A stretch of DNA of 64,000 bases from Pomacea canaliculata (taxonomy: Eukaryota; Mollusca; Gastropoda; Architaenioglossa; Ampullariidae), in assembly GCF_003073045.1 (NCBI RefSeq), contig NC_037590.1, positions 16,212,778 to 16,276,777 on the forward strand. Reading direction: 5' to 3'. Below are positions 1 through 14,129 of this stretch, one piece after another. Numbering within the stretch: position 1 is the stretch's first letter; each line of letters opens with the position of its first letter. Position numbers and translations under genes: made by a program. Below the pieces are notes generated by a model. The model was not told where the DNA came from. It saw only the letters and a program-made list of their open reading frames with translations, and made no database searches.

Positions 1-1464
1 CGTCAATACCTGAGTTAACTATCATCTTGGAAGATATGACTCAGTACTACCTGCTGTCAAAAACATCGACGAACGTGCAAAGATTTCCTTTGAGATGACA
101 GCCCGTGGCTTTCAGCTTTCTCTCAGCCGACAGCTTGCGCAACAACAGCATCAGTAGATATGTTAATGTCTTTATTTTAAAGAAAATTTTATGACTCCAT
201 TTGTCGTGGAAGGTAAGTGTTAAAGTGTCCTGATCCCATCAATGGACAACCTGTGTAAGTGGAATGTTTGTTTGCTCTCTAATGTTCAGGACTCGGGCAA
301 TCATTAAGGAGTTATTTCTGCTTCTGGTTTCCCCGTGGCAAAGACTTCGACTGTCTTGTCTTTGAGAATGACAGCCTCGGGTAGCCAAGGAAAGAGATGG
401 TTTTTGTAGATAATGAAAGGTTTTGAGGGTTGCCTTACTCACGGTTGATTGGTTCGGGTGGAAAGGAGGGGTGCCTCTTCACAGGGGCGCGTGCATTTGG
501 ACACATGCTCATCTCTTCCTCCTCTCTGGGGTAATTTCGCAAACTTGTCCGTCATCTCAAAAAAAAAAAAAAAAAAACTGAAAAAATTGCGCAGCTACTC
601 GCTAAAGTGAGTCTCATAGTCTCACTCTGACCAGCTAGCATCACAACTTCAACCCTCGTCTTTTTTTAAGTCTCTAACCTGTGACAGCGAAACCAAATTT
701 AAAAAAAAAACAACTAAAAATAAACCCATCAAGCAATGGTCTTGAAGTAAGGAAAGTTCCCTGGAGGCGACTAACCCACACGGTCTCCCTCTTCTCTCTT
801 ACCGTCTTTCTCTCTCTTTCTCCCTGTGTCAGCAAACGGATCGAAATCGACGCCTTGTCCATTAACTGGATTTCAATCGGTGTATTTCATCTGTTTAATA
901 TTCAAGGTATGTGAAGAGCCCTTAATAAAAGATGGCGGTGACACTTTAAGCTTGATAAAGCAGCCATCACGGATCGCCATATAGCTGAACGAGTTGCCGG
1001 CACTTCTTGGGGTCTCTCACCTGTGAAGTGTGACGCACCGTGACGGATGGAGGGCAAAACACCATCAAAGCAAGATTGATCGATCCCGTTTCGGTGGCTT
1101 GACAAGGGGACTTCAGCCCCGTGCGAGGCGACGAAGGAGGTTCTTGGTTGGGGGGAAGAGGGTATGGAGGAAAATGGAGAGTCACCTGTGCTCGTGTACT
1201 TTTAATCTCGCAATTAACAATGCTGCTATCGTTAAAGTGAAGAATACTGAGAGGACTTCTTGCCTCCGCCGAGCCACAGGTGCCACAGACAACCACTTAC
1301 TTCCTTCTCACAGAGACAAAGAGCATCTATACATTATTGGGAATGAAGATAATAATCAGTTCTTTAACTTAAAAATAAAATATCACATGATCGAAGTTAA
1401 ACTACACATGTTTTAGACGAAACAGAAGAAAAACCTGGTCTTCTGCTCCAAACACCTGATCCTT

Positions 1465-1610
1465 GGTGGCTTCACTGGCTCCCTGTGGTAGTTTCATCGT
1501 ATTTTCAATCGATGACTCCTCTAGCTCTATTGTTGATTTCATCGAAGCCATGGTGATTTCGTTGAAACCATTAGTAATTTCACTGGCTCCAAGTTGATTT
1601 CACAGGGTTT
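1465..1610 (+). repeat. Degenerate ~20-bp tandem repeat
   Basis: A core resembling TTGATTTCA recurs at about 20-bp spacing: GATTTC or AATTTC starts near 1535, 1555, 1576 and 1596. The intervening bases vary around GAAGCCATGG or GAAACCATTAG, and there are weaker relatives upstream near 1470 and 1491 (CTTCACTGGCTCC occurs near 1470 and again, as TTCACTGGCTCC, near 1579). This looks like an old, diverged minisatellite. Confidence 0.5.
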
Positions 1611-4569
1611 ATATTTAATTCATTTCACTGCCATAGATGTTACCTGAGATATTATGTTTACCGAGAACTTGTGGCCGTAAGGACCCGATCCCCCACTTCA
1701 TCCCGCAGCCCCGTTCTCACCGGAAAAAAGGAAAAAAGGGAGAAAAACGGACATAGGTTCAGGTAGAAAGTTGAATATTAGAACACTACAATAAATTTTC
1801 GATAGACGCAGATGTAGACAAGTATTATTTTTTATAGATGCTGTCTTATTGTCACTGTGATTGACTAAGTAATGATGCTTATGTGTTCATGCATGTGTAT
1901 GTGATCGTGTGTTTATAAATGTATTGTGTGTGTGTGTGTGTTGTGTTGTAAGGTGTTAATGTCACCGGGGCAATGATCACACTCTGATCTCATATGAGTT
2001 GCTAAACAAATTCACCTCCTCTCTATATATACATAAAGCTATATTAAAGAATTATTCAATATGTGTCCGACGTGTAAAGGCCTCCCATAGGAAGGATTTC
2101 ATTACGCTTTGCTTATCCAATCGTGTCACTAAGGACGCAGACACGTGACATCAACACAGTGATGCGACAGTGAACCAAACCACTAGAGTTATCAGTCTTT
2201 TAAATAATTAGATGGAGTTGTCTTCTCCTTTAACATGGCAACCCAAAACTGATCAAACAGCGCCGCTTATTTACCTTCTTTTCCAATCTCTTTAAAGCAG
2301 GGTATCATGGGAGGAAAACATTTTCTACCACAGCAAAACAGTTTTCCAAATCATTTCCAGCTTTCATCATTTGCTAAACGTTTTCAGGAGATTTTTAGAG
2401 ACCGGTGAAGACAACTCTGCTGCGCGATTCAATAAAGCAACATGATATTGGCAATAACCAACAGCTTCAGTGTATGAGCAGTTTGAAATTACATTCTTTA
2501 GCGGTTAGCCACCACTGACCTGGAGGTTGTGCGATGGACAAGTAGCCTTGGCCTGACAGCTAGTGGATCCGCACCACAGAGAACACACAAAGTCTGGAAA
2601 AGGGAGACTACTTCCTTGCCTCCATCAAGCCTGTCGCTTAAGTTTTTTGTTCAGCTTGGGTTACATTCTCTTCTCTCTGGATGATGTATTGGAGAAAGAA
2701 GAGACCTATTTATAACTAAACATGTGTAGGTCCTGTGGAGAAAAATGTTCAAGAAAAAAAGAGGGCGCAACTGAAGCGTGCAGTGTCGGCCACATTCCCT
2801 CGTGTCATGGGAGACGACTTCACAGAGGGCGCAGGTTAATTTACGGGCTTCCTGTGCTCCGATTGTAATTGGTCGATGTTGCTGCGACTTCACACTTACC
2901 CTCCCGTCTTTCTTTTACATGTTGCAGTGCGAGTGGTGCGTGCATCAGGCGGGGGGAGAGCACTTTTGTGTCGGAGACAGCTGGAGGTGTCGGTCATGAG
3001 ATAACTAGAAATAAGGCTACAGCATTGGAGTCTGCTTCCCACACCAGTTGAGCGGTAATTAGGTAATAAGGTTAATTAGGTAATTAGACAGTGACTCACA
3101 TTACTTGGATTAGGGATTGGGTATTGTAAGCTGAAGCCCTAGAAGACTAGCCATATTTTTAAGTTTGAAGTTATTGCACTATTTGTAACTTTTTGTACAA
3201 ATCTCTCGTTTTAATAATACTTTCTTTATTAAATTAAACCTAGAGTTGATTAATGGGGGCTCGCAGTCAGATTAGATTATCTTTGCCAGCAATTTAGCAT
3301 AAATTTTTCGCGTACGCGTACGCGTTCAGGTCGGCGCGGTTGGCGGAGGCATCCAGAGTGTAATCAGCCCCAGACTTGATTACATCACCTTTGTCCATCA
3401 CGTCCCCATTCCCCGAGGTTGACGACGGTGTCCAGGATACCAAAGGAGAATGAAAGAAGTCATCGCTCCTCAAACACATTTCCTTATCTTCAAGCTGTTT
3501 CATTGGACCTTTGTCCCGCTGAGTCTCTCGGGTTTCGATGAGCATCCATCAGTTCAAAAACTCTCAGATGGTTCTTATCATCGTTACAATCGCTACTGCT
3601 GCCATCTCGCTTCTTCTGTCTCTGTCATCTTAGTGATGTCGACATTCCCCTTCTACCCCATTCAGACACCTCCAAGTCCTACAAACGCTGTTTCCTCAGC
3701 CAGCTACTTTCTTCCCTCTTCCATTCTGAAAGGAAGGTTGTTTTACGAACACTGTGACAAAGTTAACAATGCAGCATGATCTGGATTTGAGATTTAGTGT
3801 CACTGCACTTGTATCTGTTTAAGGGTAATGTCCTGCGAATGTTACTTTTTCTGAATTTCAAATTCCCTGTCCTTGATGGTTAGCATTCATCGTCTAGGCT
3901 TGAATTTTGGTGTCACTGCACGTGTTTGCATGGATTACTGAATTCCATAATGTTAATTCTTTTCCCGCACATTGTTACCCAGATAAAATGCAATTTTTAA
4001 AAGTCGTAAAAAGATACTTAAAAAAAGATGAAATCAGATATTCCAATGGACATCATGCGGATGGGTGCCACTCTCCTTACAAATGTGCATGTCATGTTGA
4101 GAACTGCTAAAACAGGAAGAAAAGCAGAATGTTCACAAAAAGAAATATGCTGCCTGGAAGATTGACTCGGGTATTCGCGAGCGTTCCACAAGCTGTAAAT
4201 AAGCAAAAGAGAATGAATCCACCATCAGGAGTTTTTTGCCGATGGAAAGCAGTAAAAGCTGACAACGATTTTGCTCCATTCCTGCTTTTCGTCAGCAGAT
4301 ATCTCTGCCACCTACCTTTCAGTGGTATCAAGGTCTGAAAGGAGAAAAAAAAAATAAAACCTGTCGACTGGACAATGTTAAAAGATAGCAATGATTGTGT
4401 CATGCTAGAAGATTGTGAAGTCGAACCCGATCTACCGTCAGGCAACAGCAAGACCCGCAGGACCACTCTGCACCGTCGAGGGCATCAAAGCAGGTTGAAG
4501 CGGAAAAGCTAAGACAAATCCTTCAGGGGCCTGCTGTTGTCGCCCTACTGTCTCTCATTCATAACATGT

Positions 4570-4790
4570 TCCAGGATGGCGGTGATTACAATCTTTGACA
4601 TGTGTTGCCTTTGCAGCATAAGCTCCCGCTGTTGGCCCTGTAGCCTCATATTAGCCAGGACAGTTTAGTGTCATGTCCTGATAATAGTGGCCCGGACAAC
4701 TGGAACAGAGTCCGCTGGATAGGTGTTGTCTCGGTCCTATGCTCTTCGAGGAGTAGCAAGAAATAAACTGACTAAACTAAACACACAAAC
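4570..4790 (+). mobile_element. Putative non-LTR retrotransposon 3' end
   Basis: A short plus-strand frame near 4,691-4,760 reads NWNRVRWIGVVSVLC, followed by a Ser/Arg/Lys tail and a stop. This resembles the extreme C-terminus of ORF2 proteins in several invertebrate LINE families, which end in a Trp-Arg-x-x-Val-x-x-Leu-Cys pattern. It is followed directly by a TAAACTGACTAAACTAAAC run, like the short tandem tail of RTE/CR1-type LINEs. No reverse transcriptase core survives upstream. The assignment rests on motif memory and is tentative. Confidence 0.4.
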
Positions 4791-6076
4791 GCATGCACAC
4801 AAACACGTACAAACACACTCAGACACACATGCACACACACACATTCAAAATTTTGGCCTTTTACTCGTCTAGTACACAGAAGGAGAACCGGCTAAGATTA
4901 AATTTCTTCTAAGATGCGAGTGTTCAACAGGTGGCAGAGCGGCTGTCGAGGTCTGGGTGGAGAAAATGTTAAAATTACAACTGACGTGCACCAAGCGACT
5001 GACGGACTAAATTACATCTGTCTGACGGGCACCAAACTTACGTGCCTGACTAATTAACCAAAAACAAACAAAAAAAAAACTTTCATTTGTCAGGAAACAC
5101 TTTTTAACTTCCTGAGAGTGTCGATGCGCAAGTCGTTGTTTTTCTAAAGTTCCCGTTAGCAGATCGTAAGGTAAAACCATGAGAACCGACCATCTGGGTT
5201 TTACCCATCAACACCTAATCTCTAGTAAAAAAAAAATCGCTAAAAACTTCTTAGAAAAGCCACGTTAATTTATCAAAAAAAGGTCAATGTTTTTCTGTTG
5301 TAAACGATACCAGCAAAGTATTAATGATGGCGGCTGAGAATCAGAAACTTCAGGGAGGGTCACAGTCTGTACATTTGTCAGACTTTTATCAAACTTGTTG
5401 CCTGGAAGGACTGATGACGTGACGACGTAAAACTGACGTGATGGACGTGGCAGGCGATGGCCGTTTATCGGAAGAACACAAGCCACGTTAGTTCCATCTT
5501 CTGTAAATTCTTCCACATTCCCAGGGTGCACCACGGCTCCACTGCTTTCTCACCGTAATTGGTATGTTTACACAGAAAATCCATTTGGCAGGCATTCCCA
5601 CATTGTTGCTCAAAGAACCTGTGTGGCATCACCAGAAACAAAGTCCTACCCCGGCACAAGACGCAGCAAGCGAGAAACTGTAGTACCCTGCACGAAAACA
5701 AGTCATTAACAAAATAAAATGGCTGAAAGGCTCATTGTCAAGCATTTTTCTTGTCGTGTGATGTATTCTCAGACTGCACTGTGTAGCCACATGAACCACT
5801 CTCTTCTTGGGAGGGACGTGAACAGTCCTCGCTGACTGCCACCAAAACCTTATCATAGATATGTCTTCTTCTCTCTACTGATTCATCCTTCACCTCATCT
5901 GTTCCTACGTCTGAGGAGGACACAATGGACAGGACACTTTAGCTCCATTTTAATTTCAACAGTCCCACTATAAGAAGTCTGGCATACTTCCGGTCCACTT
6001 GCGATCAACCTGCAACGAATCTTTAAATGTCTGACTACTGAGCAGTTAATTTGTTTATTAGCACAACACGTGCCCT

Positions 6077-6338
6077 GTGGTTGCGAATGTAGTTTCTTCG
6101 GTATACAAAGTTAGAAGGCCTGCTGAGGTGGAAAAACTGTATGTCTTGCACAAGACAGACACGCTTGATTTCACACCTGTACCCCTCAAGGACCCGTTAG
6201 AAGGTCTACCTGTTGATCATGACATGCTCTTTAGTGGAAAGGGCGTTTACATTCAACGAAATAAATAACAACAAATTGTTCTTCCATTGCACAGAATGAT
6301 CTAGCGTACGCCACGCCTCAAATAAAGAAAAAAAAAAA
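6077..6338 (+). pseudogene. Coding-looking 3' fragment with poly-A tract
   Basis: An open frame ends at 6268 in TAA and encodes about 60 residues with a protein-like composition (for example YKVRRPAEVEKLYVLHKTD, later PLKDPLEGLPVDHDM and FSGKGVYIQRNK). It has no in-frame ATG before residue ~48, and an in-frame TAG lies just upstream (6,059-6,061), so it is not a complete gene. It could be the last exon of a gene whose other exons I cannot find, or a 5'-truncated retrocopy. An AATAAA at 6321-6326 is followed at once by G and eleven A residues, the pattern expected when a polyadenylated transcript has been reinserted. I do not recognise the protein family. Confidence 0.35.
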
Positions 6339-9300
6339 GCACAGGTTAAAAAACAACTGAAAACAGCAAGGAATATGCAGATTATAGTCGAAGTTTCCTT
6401 TTAATCTTTTTTAATCAGAAAAAATGCCTGTCACATTTTAGTGTGAAAGTGATGGCTAGATTTGCCGACGGCAAACTTTGAGGGGAAAATAATGGCGGAG
6501 ACGTGGCCATTAATCTCAACGCACCAGCAACATTTTGCCCACGAGGATGAACACTTTTCATGCCCCCATCTACTCACTTCTACTGATACAACCCAGCCCG
6601 AGCATGAAACATGAAACACCTGGTATCTCTTGTCTCCTGCACCTTTTTCTCGTTTTTTTTTCTCTTCTCCGACAGGAAGCAAGGGGATATCTGGGTGCAA
6701 CAGACTTTTCACGGCCATCCTGCTTCCCTGTCGTCGATTCAAAACAAGTGTGATGAACTGTTTTATGATAGCAAGGGTGCAGGACCTGCAGGTGGTGCTA
6801 GGTGTGCAGGAGGTCAACATCCTTTCTAAGAGAACAATGGTCCTTGTTTGCTCTCATTACGATTACACTTTCTATTTTTTTTTTCTTATTTCGGGGTTAT
6901 AATTTCTCGTCTTATTTGTTATTTCATTTTCGAGTTATTTTGTTTTTTGTTTGTCTTTGTTGCTGTTGTGGATTATTGCTGTAGTTTTAGTATTTGGGTT
7001 ACGTTTGTGTTTGCTTTTATATAAATTGTTGTCTTGGATTTCTATCTCCTCAGACCTAACGGTAACATGATAAATGGCTATCTACATTTCAATTTCATTT
7101 ACAATGTTACGGGTCTGTCATTGTGAAGTTGACGAGCTTGTTTAAAACTTAGTGGTTTTATATTAATGTGTGGTTCCTCAGTGCCATTGGGATATCTGGA
7201 CTTCTCTGCTTTCGACTGTGTTGCCCCTTTATACTCGTAAGTGGCAAGAGGTCAACCAGTCATCAGTCATCTACACCTCGCCTTGACTGCCTACTTCTGT
7301 TCCTTTTGTGTATTTTTCTCTCAGTACAGCGTGCTAAGCCTACTTTAAAATGGGAAAGTCTACAAATCTACTTATTAATCTGTAAGTCTGTGAGTATTGT
7401 TTCTGCGTGTATCATAAGGGAGACAAGAGACGAACCAGGGGCTTCGACTGTGGAGCAGAAGGTCTGCTCGGACCCCTGTCCCTAGGGGTACATGAGTAAC
7501 AGGGGAGGTCACGACAGCGAAAAGAGAAAGTGGGGTTCAGGCTTTCTCGTGCCGTGCCCCTAAACCACACTGCATTTGCTGAAGTGAATGGAGATTTGTG
7601 GTGATGATGCATGAGTTGAGGAGTTAACATCTCGCGCGTGCTGGTGCGGACAGGAATGATAACCGGGATAAGGAGAGTTAAAGGCAAATAGCTGCAGGCT
7701 GAACAGGAAAGGTGTAAATCTGAAAAAAAAGTTTTGAGGCTTTGAGGCAAATAAATTCAAACTGAAAAAAAAGAAGTGCGTAAAACAAAAAGTGCGTTTG
7801 TTAAACTAAATTATTGAGTCGAGTGGGGATGACGGGAGCAGTGTCAACAATTTAGTTTTGCGGGGATTCTGGTTCTCTTCTGCTTGGAGATGAGTAAGAA
7901 TCCAGCAGGGCTGGGTTGGGAGGTAGACACATAAGCAACTTACTGATTATAGCTCAGGAAATTTTAGGAGTCGCCTGGAACAGAGACTATTAAGGCTTGA
8001 CATTGGTTACCTGTGCAAACAGGAAAGTTGGGAGAGGGGAGTAAAATAACACTGATGCTTATTTTTTAGGCAACAAAATCTAAACGATCTTCAAAGAAGA
8101 AATCATCACCACCACCACCATCACCTCAAAAATATGGTGTGGAAGTGGGAGAGGAAGAGTGGAAGAAAAAGAAAAAAAGAGAAAGATGGGAGTCCGGACT
8201 CAGTTTCAGCTTCCCTCGGGTCATTCCGTCTTAATCAATCAATATGCAATGCATAAACACACTCAGTGTCTTTATGACAGAAGTGAATGGCGATTTTTAT
8301 TCTCCTCTTGACCGTAGCGCGACCTCGTGACACGAGCTACAAACAGTCGGCCTCGACCTCACGCCATGGGCGCAGTGATACGTTGCTTTGCATAGTCATC
8401 TGCATTCATCGATAACGGTCGAACCCTGGCTGCTCGCTGGTTGCTATCATTTGCTGGGGGGTTTTGTTTGACAACAATCTTCTTGATGTACTTTTAGTTG
8501 TCTTTCTGTAACTGATTCTCTGTAGAGAATAAAAACAACTCTGTCTCTCTAAGGCTCAAAAGGTGTGTGTGTGTGTGCACGTGCAAAGCGCTATTTTTTT
8601 CAATACTTCAAAAAAATAGGTGAATGGGTGAGAGTAAATAATTGTTTTGGTTTGCTCTGATGTCATTTTCTCTTATACTAATCTTTTCATTTCTTTGATT
8701 ACTCGTAAGTTGTACGAAGCAAATCCACAAATTTCTGCTTTCGTCCATTCGGCCATTGCGAAATTGTTTATTTGGAATGTCATCATCATTTTTCACAACC
8801 TCACACAAGATATAGTTTTAAAATATACTCTAAAGAACTCAACTTAAGGATGGGGGATTGGAACCTTGCGTTCTACAAGCGAATATTTTCCAATACACTG
8901 GATAGTCTAAGCCCGGGCTTAGCTGAGATCAGTAAACAACATGTAGGTAAACAGTTCATGTACAGACTTGCTTGTGTGGTTTGGGCGTTGGCGTATCCTG
9001 CAGGTGATATTAGAGCCTACAAGTCCGCCACCTGCGTCACGTGGTCTCCTAATGCTTGACAAACTCTTGCGCTGTTTGCTGCGCTTGTTTTCTAAGCATC
9101 TGTCTACAACAGGTTTTGCACAGGTGTCAAAAGAGCAGCAGACTTTGCACTGTTCGCCATATTAACTTAGAGAGGGTGCCCCTCCCCCAACCCTCCACAC
9201 ACACACCAAAAAAAGAAACACAAAACACTACACAGGTCATCAGGGGCACATACGATAGATTATTTTCTACTTACCGGTAAGTGGTTATAAAAATAATAAA

Positions 9301-11259
9301 ATCAATCAATCGAAAGATAGATGTTTTACACTCAATATTAACATATAAGTATAAAGTTTGATGGTAAAAATGGGTTGACATAGACATCCACACGTGCATC
9401 AATGTTCATCATTATCGATCATCATCATTATCACTATCATTAACAACAATAACAATTTCTTTGACCCAAATGTTCCCTGTTCGAAACTTAAACTTGTACA
9501 AGGTGTGCACTGAAAATGTCTTCGCCACAATTATTCTTATTCGCTCCACGTTTTCGATTTATAGTTCAGTTCACTTTTGTTATGTCAGTCTTATATATGC
9601 CTGACACCAAGAAAAGGTTTAATCCGAGTTATCTGATCAACTTCAATCTCCTCAGAATGGACTTCGAGAAGACAAAGAGGGATGTTACTAAGAGTCTTTT
9701 TCCTCCCTTTTTTTTTTTCTTGTCGTGTTTTTTTACCTCAGAGTAAATTAATTATGTGCAACGTGCTAGTAAGATTTTGCATTGTACAAAAGAATATTAA
9801 TTAGCTTTTACACTTTGTGACCTCTGAACCTGGCAGTATTAAATTTGTAATGACGTCACTGGCGGATCTCTTCCATTCACACTCATTTTCTCCGTCTCTC
9901 TCTTTCTCAAAGATCATGTCATATTTTTCAGAAGAGTCACAAACAATCAAAGAAATTAAAATTATCAGAAGACAAAAAAAAACCCTTCACTAAAAAGTAC
10001 ATCTGCTCTCTATGGCTTTCATTAGCTTTATTCTCACACTCATTCAGAGTGACACAATAATCTCCTCAACACCTGAACCACGTCCCAGGAGTGTTCATAT
10101 CTTATTTCCATTCATTATTGTTCTTGGGTTTCAAACAGTGAACGGAAACTGCATTCGCATTTTCCCCTCCCCTCCTCTCTCTCTCTTCCCCATCCACCCC
10201 TCCTCCAACCTGTTTTCTATTTGCGGACATTTTTTCCTTTTAGACGGAAGGACATCAGATAGCAACAGAGCTGTTACTCTCATTTTCTTTTTTAAACAGC
10301 AGGACAACAACAGAGCTGGCCCACAACAACCGTCCAGTCCTCTTGACCCAGTGGAAATCTGTTGACAGACCAGCTGCGAGTCAGCGGGCGCCGTGTGAAC
10401 CCTACAGGAGGTCAAGCGCTGAGGTCAGAGGGGAGACGCGCGCGAAGGCGGACCTGACTGCGGCAGAATTTGCCAAAGGCGCAAAAAATCTATTTGCCCG
10501 CATGTCTCTTGGGAAGCCCCTGGCAAGACGTGGCGAACTGTGACTTTTAATCCTGTGTGTGTGTGTGCAGTCATCATCTTATGGGAAGGGCTCACCTGTC
10601 TTCACTTTTCTCATTGCCCGCTGCTTGTCTTCGTGAAGACAGCATCAGACGAGGACCAGTGTGTTTGTGTGTGTGCGCGCTCGCGAGTGTGTGTGTGAAT
10701 CTGTGGAAGGGTTAGCAGCTATCTTGTCTTTTTCTCTGAATAATTTTAAATCAAGTATTAAAGCTGTAGTTGTATTTTCACCAAGTTCTCTCTTTCTTTT
10801 CTCTTTCTCTCTCTTTTGTCTCTCTCTCTCTCTGTAAGATAGAATAATCGATGTTTCTTGATATGCAACCAATCCAAATGACGATCACAAAACCATAACA
10901 CATTTTTTTTGCAGTAATTAAGGACCCGATTTTATTCGAATCTGTGTCAAGGATATTTTTTATGGGTCATAATGGAGTGATTTAGAACGAGCGACAGGGG
11001 GAATCAATATCTGTCACATCACTAAAGAATTTGTGTCCTTATAAAAATCAAAAGAGTAACCCTATACGAAGCCTGAATGACAGTTATACGATGCTTGAGT
11101 CTTGACACTATCGATGAAGGTCTAAGCCGGAAGATTGTAGATAAAGAAGTGTCTTGCACAAATGTCACAAGGTGGATGAAAATGTATGGGGAAAAATCAA
11201 GACATTAATGGACAAATGCAGGTGGTGAATTTTATGACACACGTGGCTGCCTGAAGGTT

Positions 11260-11490
11260 TTTTTTATAATCACCAATACTGACGAACTAAATCTGACAAA
11301 CACACTGGACGTTGAACTAGGTCTGACAAATACAAAAGAACTTTAAACAATATAGAAGAGTATAAAAGGACATTCATCAATCTGGCAAATATGGAAGAAT
11401 ATTAGACCAAATCGGACATTATTACAGAAAAAAAGGATCAGGTCTGGCAAATACAGACGAAAGTTGAGTCAAGTCTGGCAAAAGTTGTTA
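11260..11490 (+). repeat. Degenerate ~30/31-bp tandem repeat
   Basis: The core TCTGACAAATAC / TCTGGCAAATAC recurs at 11292, 11322, (weak, ~11351), 11381, 11412, 11443 and 11474, with spacings of 30, 59 (two units), 31, 31 and 31. Between cores there is an A-rich spacer of the type AGAAGAACTTTAAACCAA. It holds about seven units and is noncoding as far as I can see. Confidence 0.65.
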
Positions 11491-14100
11491 AATAACAATC
11501 GTCAAAAAATAATCGGTCAGACGTTTTACAAATTTGTTCTTTACACACAATCAAAATGTCGTGTTAAACACATAAGGACGAGCAGGAACAGCAGCTGGTC
11601 CCTGTATACACGTCTATGTACAGGGGTGGGTTGTTTTTTTTTTGTGGTGTGTAAAACAAGCATCATAAGGAAAATATTTCATAAACATGTCACAAGTGTG
11701 TCAGTCATCGATACAGGTGTGATTGTGCAGCATAGCTCCTGCTGATACCCTGATAAACAATGGGTACCCCTACACAGCACATCCCACCCACTAAAAAAAA
11801 GACTGGAAGAAAGAACAGATGGACACTACCCTCACACACACTGCCCCGAAGAATGAGTTGTCTCTGACACCACAAAACCAACACCAACAACTGAAAGGGT
11901 ATGGGACTTCCTGCACCTCAGAAGAAGAGAAACACAAGAGGAAAATAATATATATACAATGACAGATATTCATCCTCAAGCATGCGCTGTGTGTTCTGTG
12001 TCGTCATAAGTGCTTATTTATACTTTTTTTTCTTTTTTCTATTATATTATTGCTAGTAGTAGAAGTATATCCGCTAGATATTTCTACGTTCACTTTGTAC
12101 AGTATACTTTACTACCTGCTCTACCATCCTGTAGGAGTAAAACAAATGTCGCGTACAAATGTTCTCATGTACAATAACCAACAACATGTCAAACTGAGCC
12201 CAGGGACAAGATTGTCAGAGGACAGTTCGAGTCATCAATGGGACACACACACACAAACACGTGCTATATATAGGGGAGCATGAATGTCTTTCCATGATAT
12301 TCATAAGAGTCGATGGTGGCGCCACTAGGTTCGGGTGCGAGATAATAAATAAAGTGATTGAGACGTGGATAGAATACAAGCCAGCCAACACTGTAAGAAA
12401 CACTGCTTTAGGTGGATGAGGGAAGTATTTTCAACAGATGTAAGAGGTGCAAGTATTTTTTTAAAATGTAAGATGTACACAAAAATTGTGGCTGAAGGAG
12501 TACGAACATACAACAAAATGGATCGGGCAAGCAATATAACACACTTCTACTGCGGACTTCCTCGCACGTACCCATATATTATCATACAGTTACGATGTTG
12601 CTTAACCCTACACATATCAATGACGCTGACCGCTGTCTCCTCAGCTCGAATCATTTTGCAAAAAAGAATTTTTTCCTGCGAATTCAGGTAGGGCACATGC
12701 ACATCCATTGCGCTTTCTGTGCTGAGTCATGCACCGGATATGACGTCACACTGCTTCGCGCTCAGGTAGAGATTTGTGCAGGTGAGGGAAATGGTCTTTT
12801 CCTAATTTCTCGAGATTCGAGATCTTCCTTGCGATTTCTTCTTCAAGGCATTGATAAGTGATACGGAAGGAATATTTTGAGCGTGAAGTGAGTCACCATA
12901 CCGGAAGGTCTGTTAAACTGCCCCAAGCTGCTGAAGAGCTCTCTGAAAGTTTCACATGAGGGCGAGCACTCTCACAGGGGGAGAAAGCGACACTGCAATG
13001 GTTTGTCATATTTAATATTATATATAAGATTTAAAAAAAATTCTTTCCCTATACACATCCTGTCGATATTTTGGGAAATTTGTTTCGTGATTGTCATATA
13101 AAATGAAATCCATGATCAGGTGTTTGATAAAGTGTGTTAGGTTAATAGGACTGTGAAACTGAGGACAGCAACAAGTCTTCTTTCCTTGCCTCAGGGACGA
13201 GGCCTGTAGTCTCCACAGTCAACAAATGAGTTTACGATAACCTGATTATCCACCCAATCTCCCACCATGTACCTACCAAATCACCCCCCTACCCACTAAA
13301 TCACTCACCTACCCACCTTTTAACAAATTCAACTCATATTCTCAGTGTATCAGTTCGTCACGACACTCATTTCTTCCTGCTTCTGCACCGCATCATGGCC
13401 AATAAAACTCACTGAACTGTGACCGTGAGTCATGGCTATAATAGTTTTTCTTCCTCTTGCATAAAGTTTTTTTTTTTCGGCCCCGTGAAATCGGCTTCTG
13501 TAGCCTGCCCATCCATAAAACTGTATAATGCACAAGGAGGAGTAGCAGGCAGGCAGACTGACAGCTTGTCTTTTCAAGCAGATACGTGCTACCTTGAATA
13601 TTGGGAAAAGGAAAAAATAACACTGCAGTTTCTGTACTTGATACTATAAACATTATGAAAGATCAGGGGAGATATACCCAGCCAGTTAGTCAACCACCGT
13701 ATTAGTCAAGCAAGAAGACAAAACAGAATTTAATAAACAGGTTAAGATAGAGTAGAACATCACCCACTCAACCCTTACACACACTGACATATTCAATAGG
13801 TCCACCCCTATAAAAACACATACGTTCGCACGCACGCCAGAGGCAGATTCAAAATAAATAGTGAAACAAATAATAAGAAATTTGAGGCTGCTGGGTGCAA
13901 GGTCACTAAGTACAAGTGAGTTGATCCGGAAAGTGAATGGCGTTGATAGATGATGTGTAACACAAATGACAGGTCGGAGCACAATTCCATTAATCACGCT
14001 GTTTTGATTTTTAGTAAGGACGGATTTAATTTTATGTCGATGTTGCCTAAGGAGAATCTTTTTCTTAAAAAACCGTTGAAGTAATACTAAATGTCGTAAT

Positions 14101-14129
14101 CCCCCCCCCCTTTTTTTTGGGGGGTGGGG
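14101..14129. other. C10-T8-G6 homopolymer block
   Basis: Ten C, eight T and six G follow each other directly, then TGGGG. The C and G runs can pair across the T run as a hairpin, and the G-rich side could also stack. Such blocks are prone to copy-number errors both in vivo and in sequencing. Confidence 0.8.

Noticed and set aside
10131..10543. Overlapping frames on both strands with higher GC
   Set aside because: Both strands are open and of low complexity. No family resemblance and no splice pattern.
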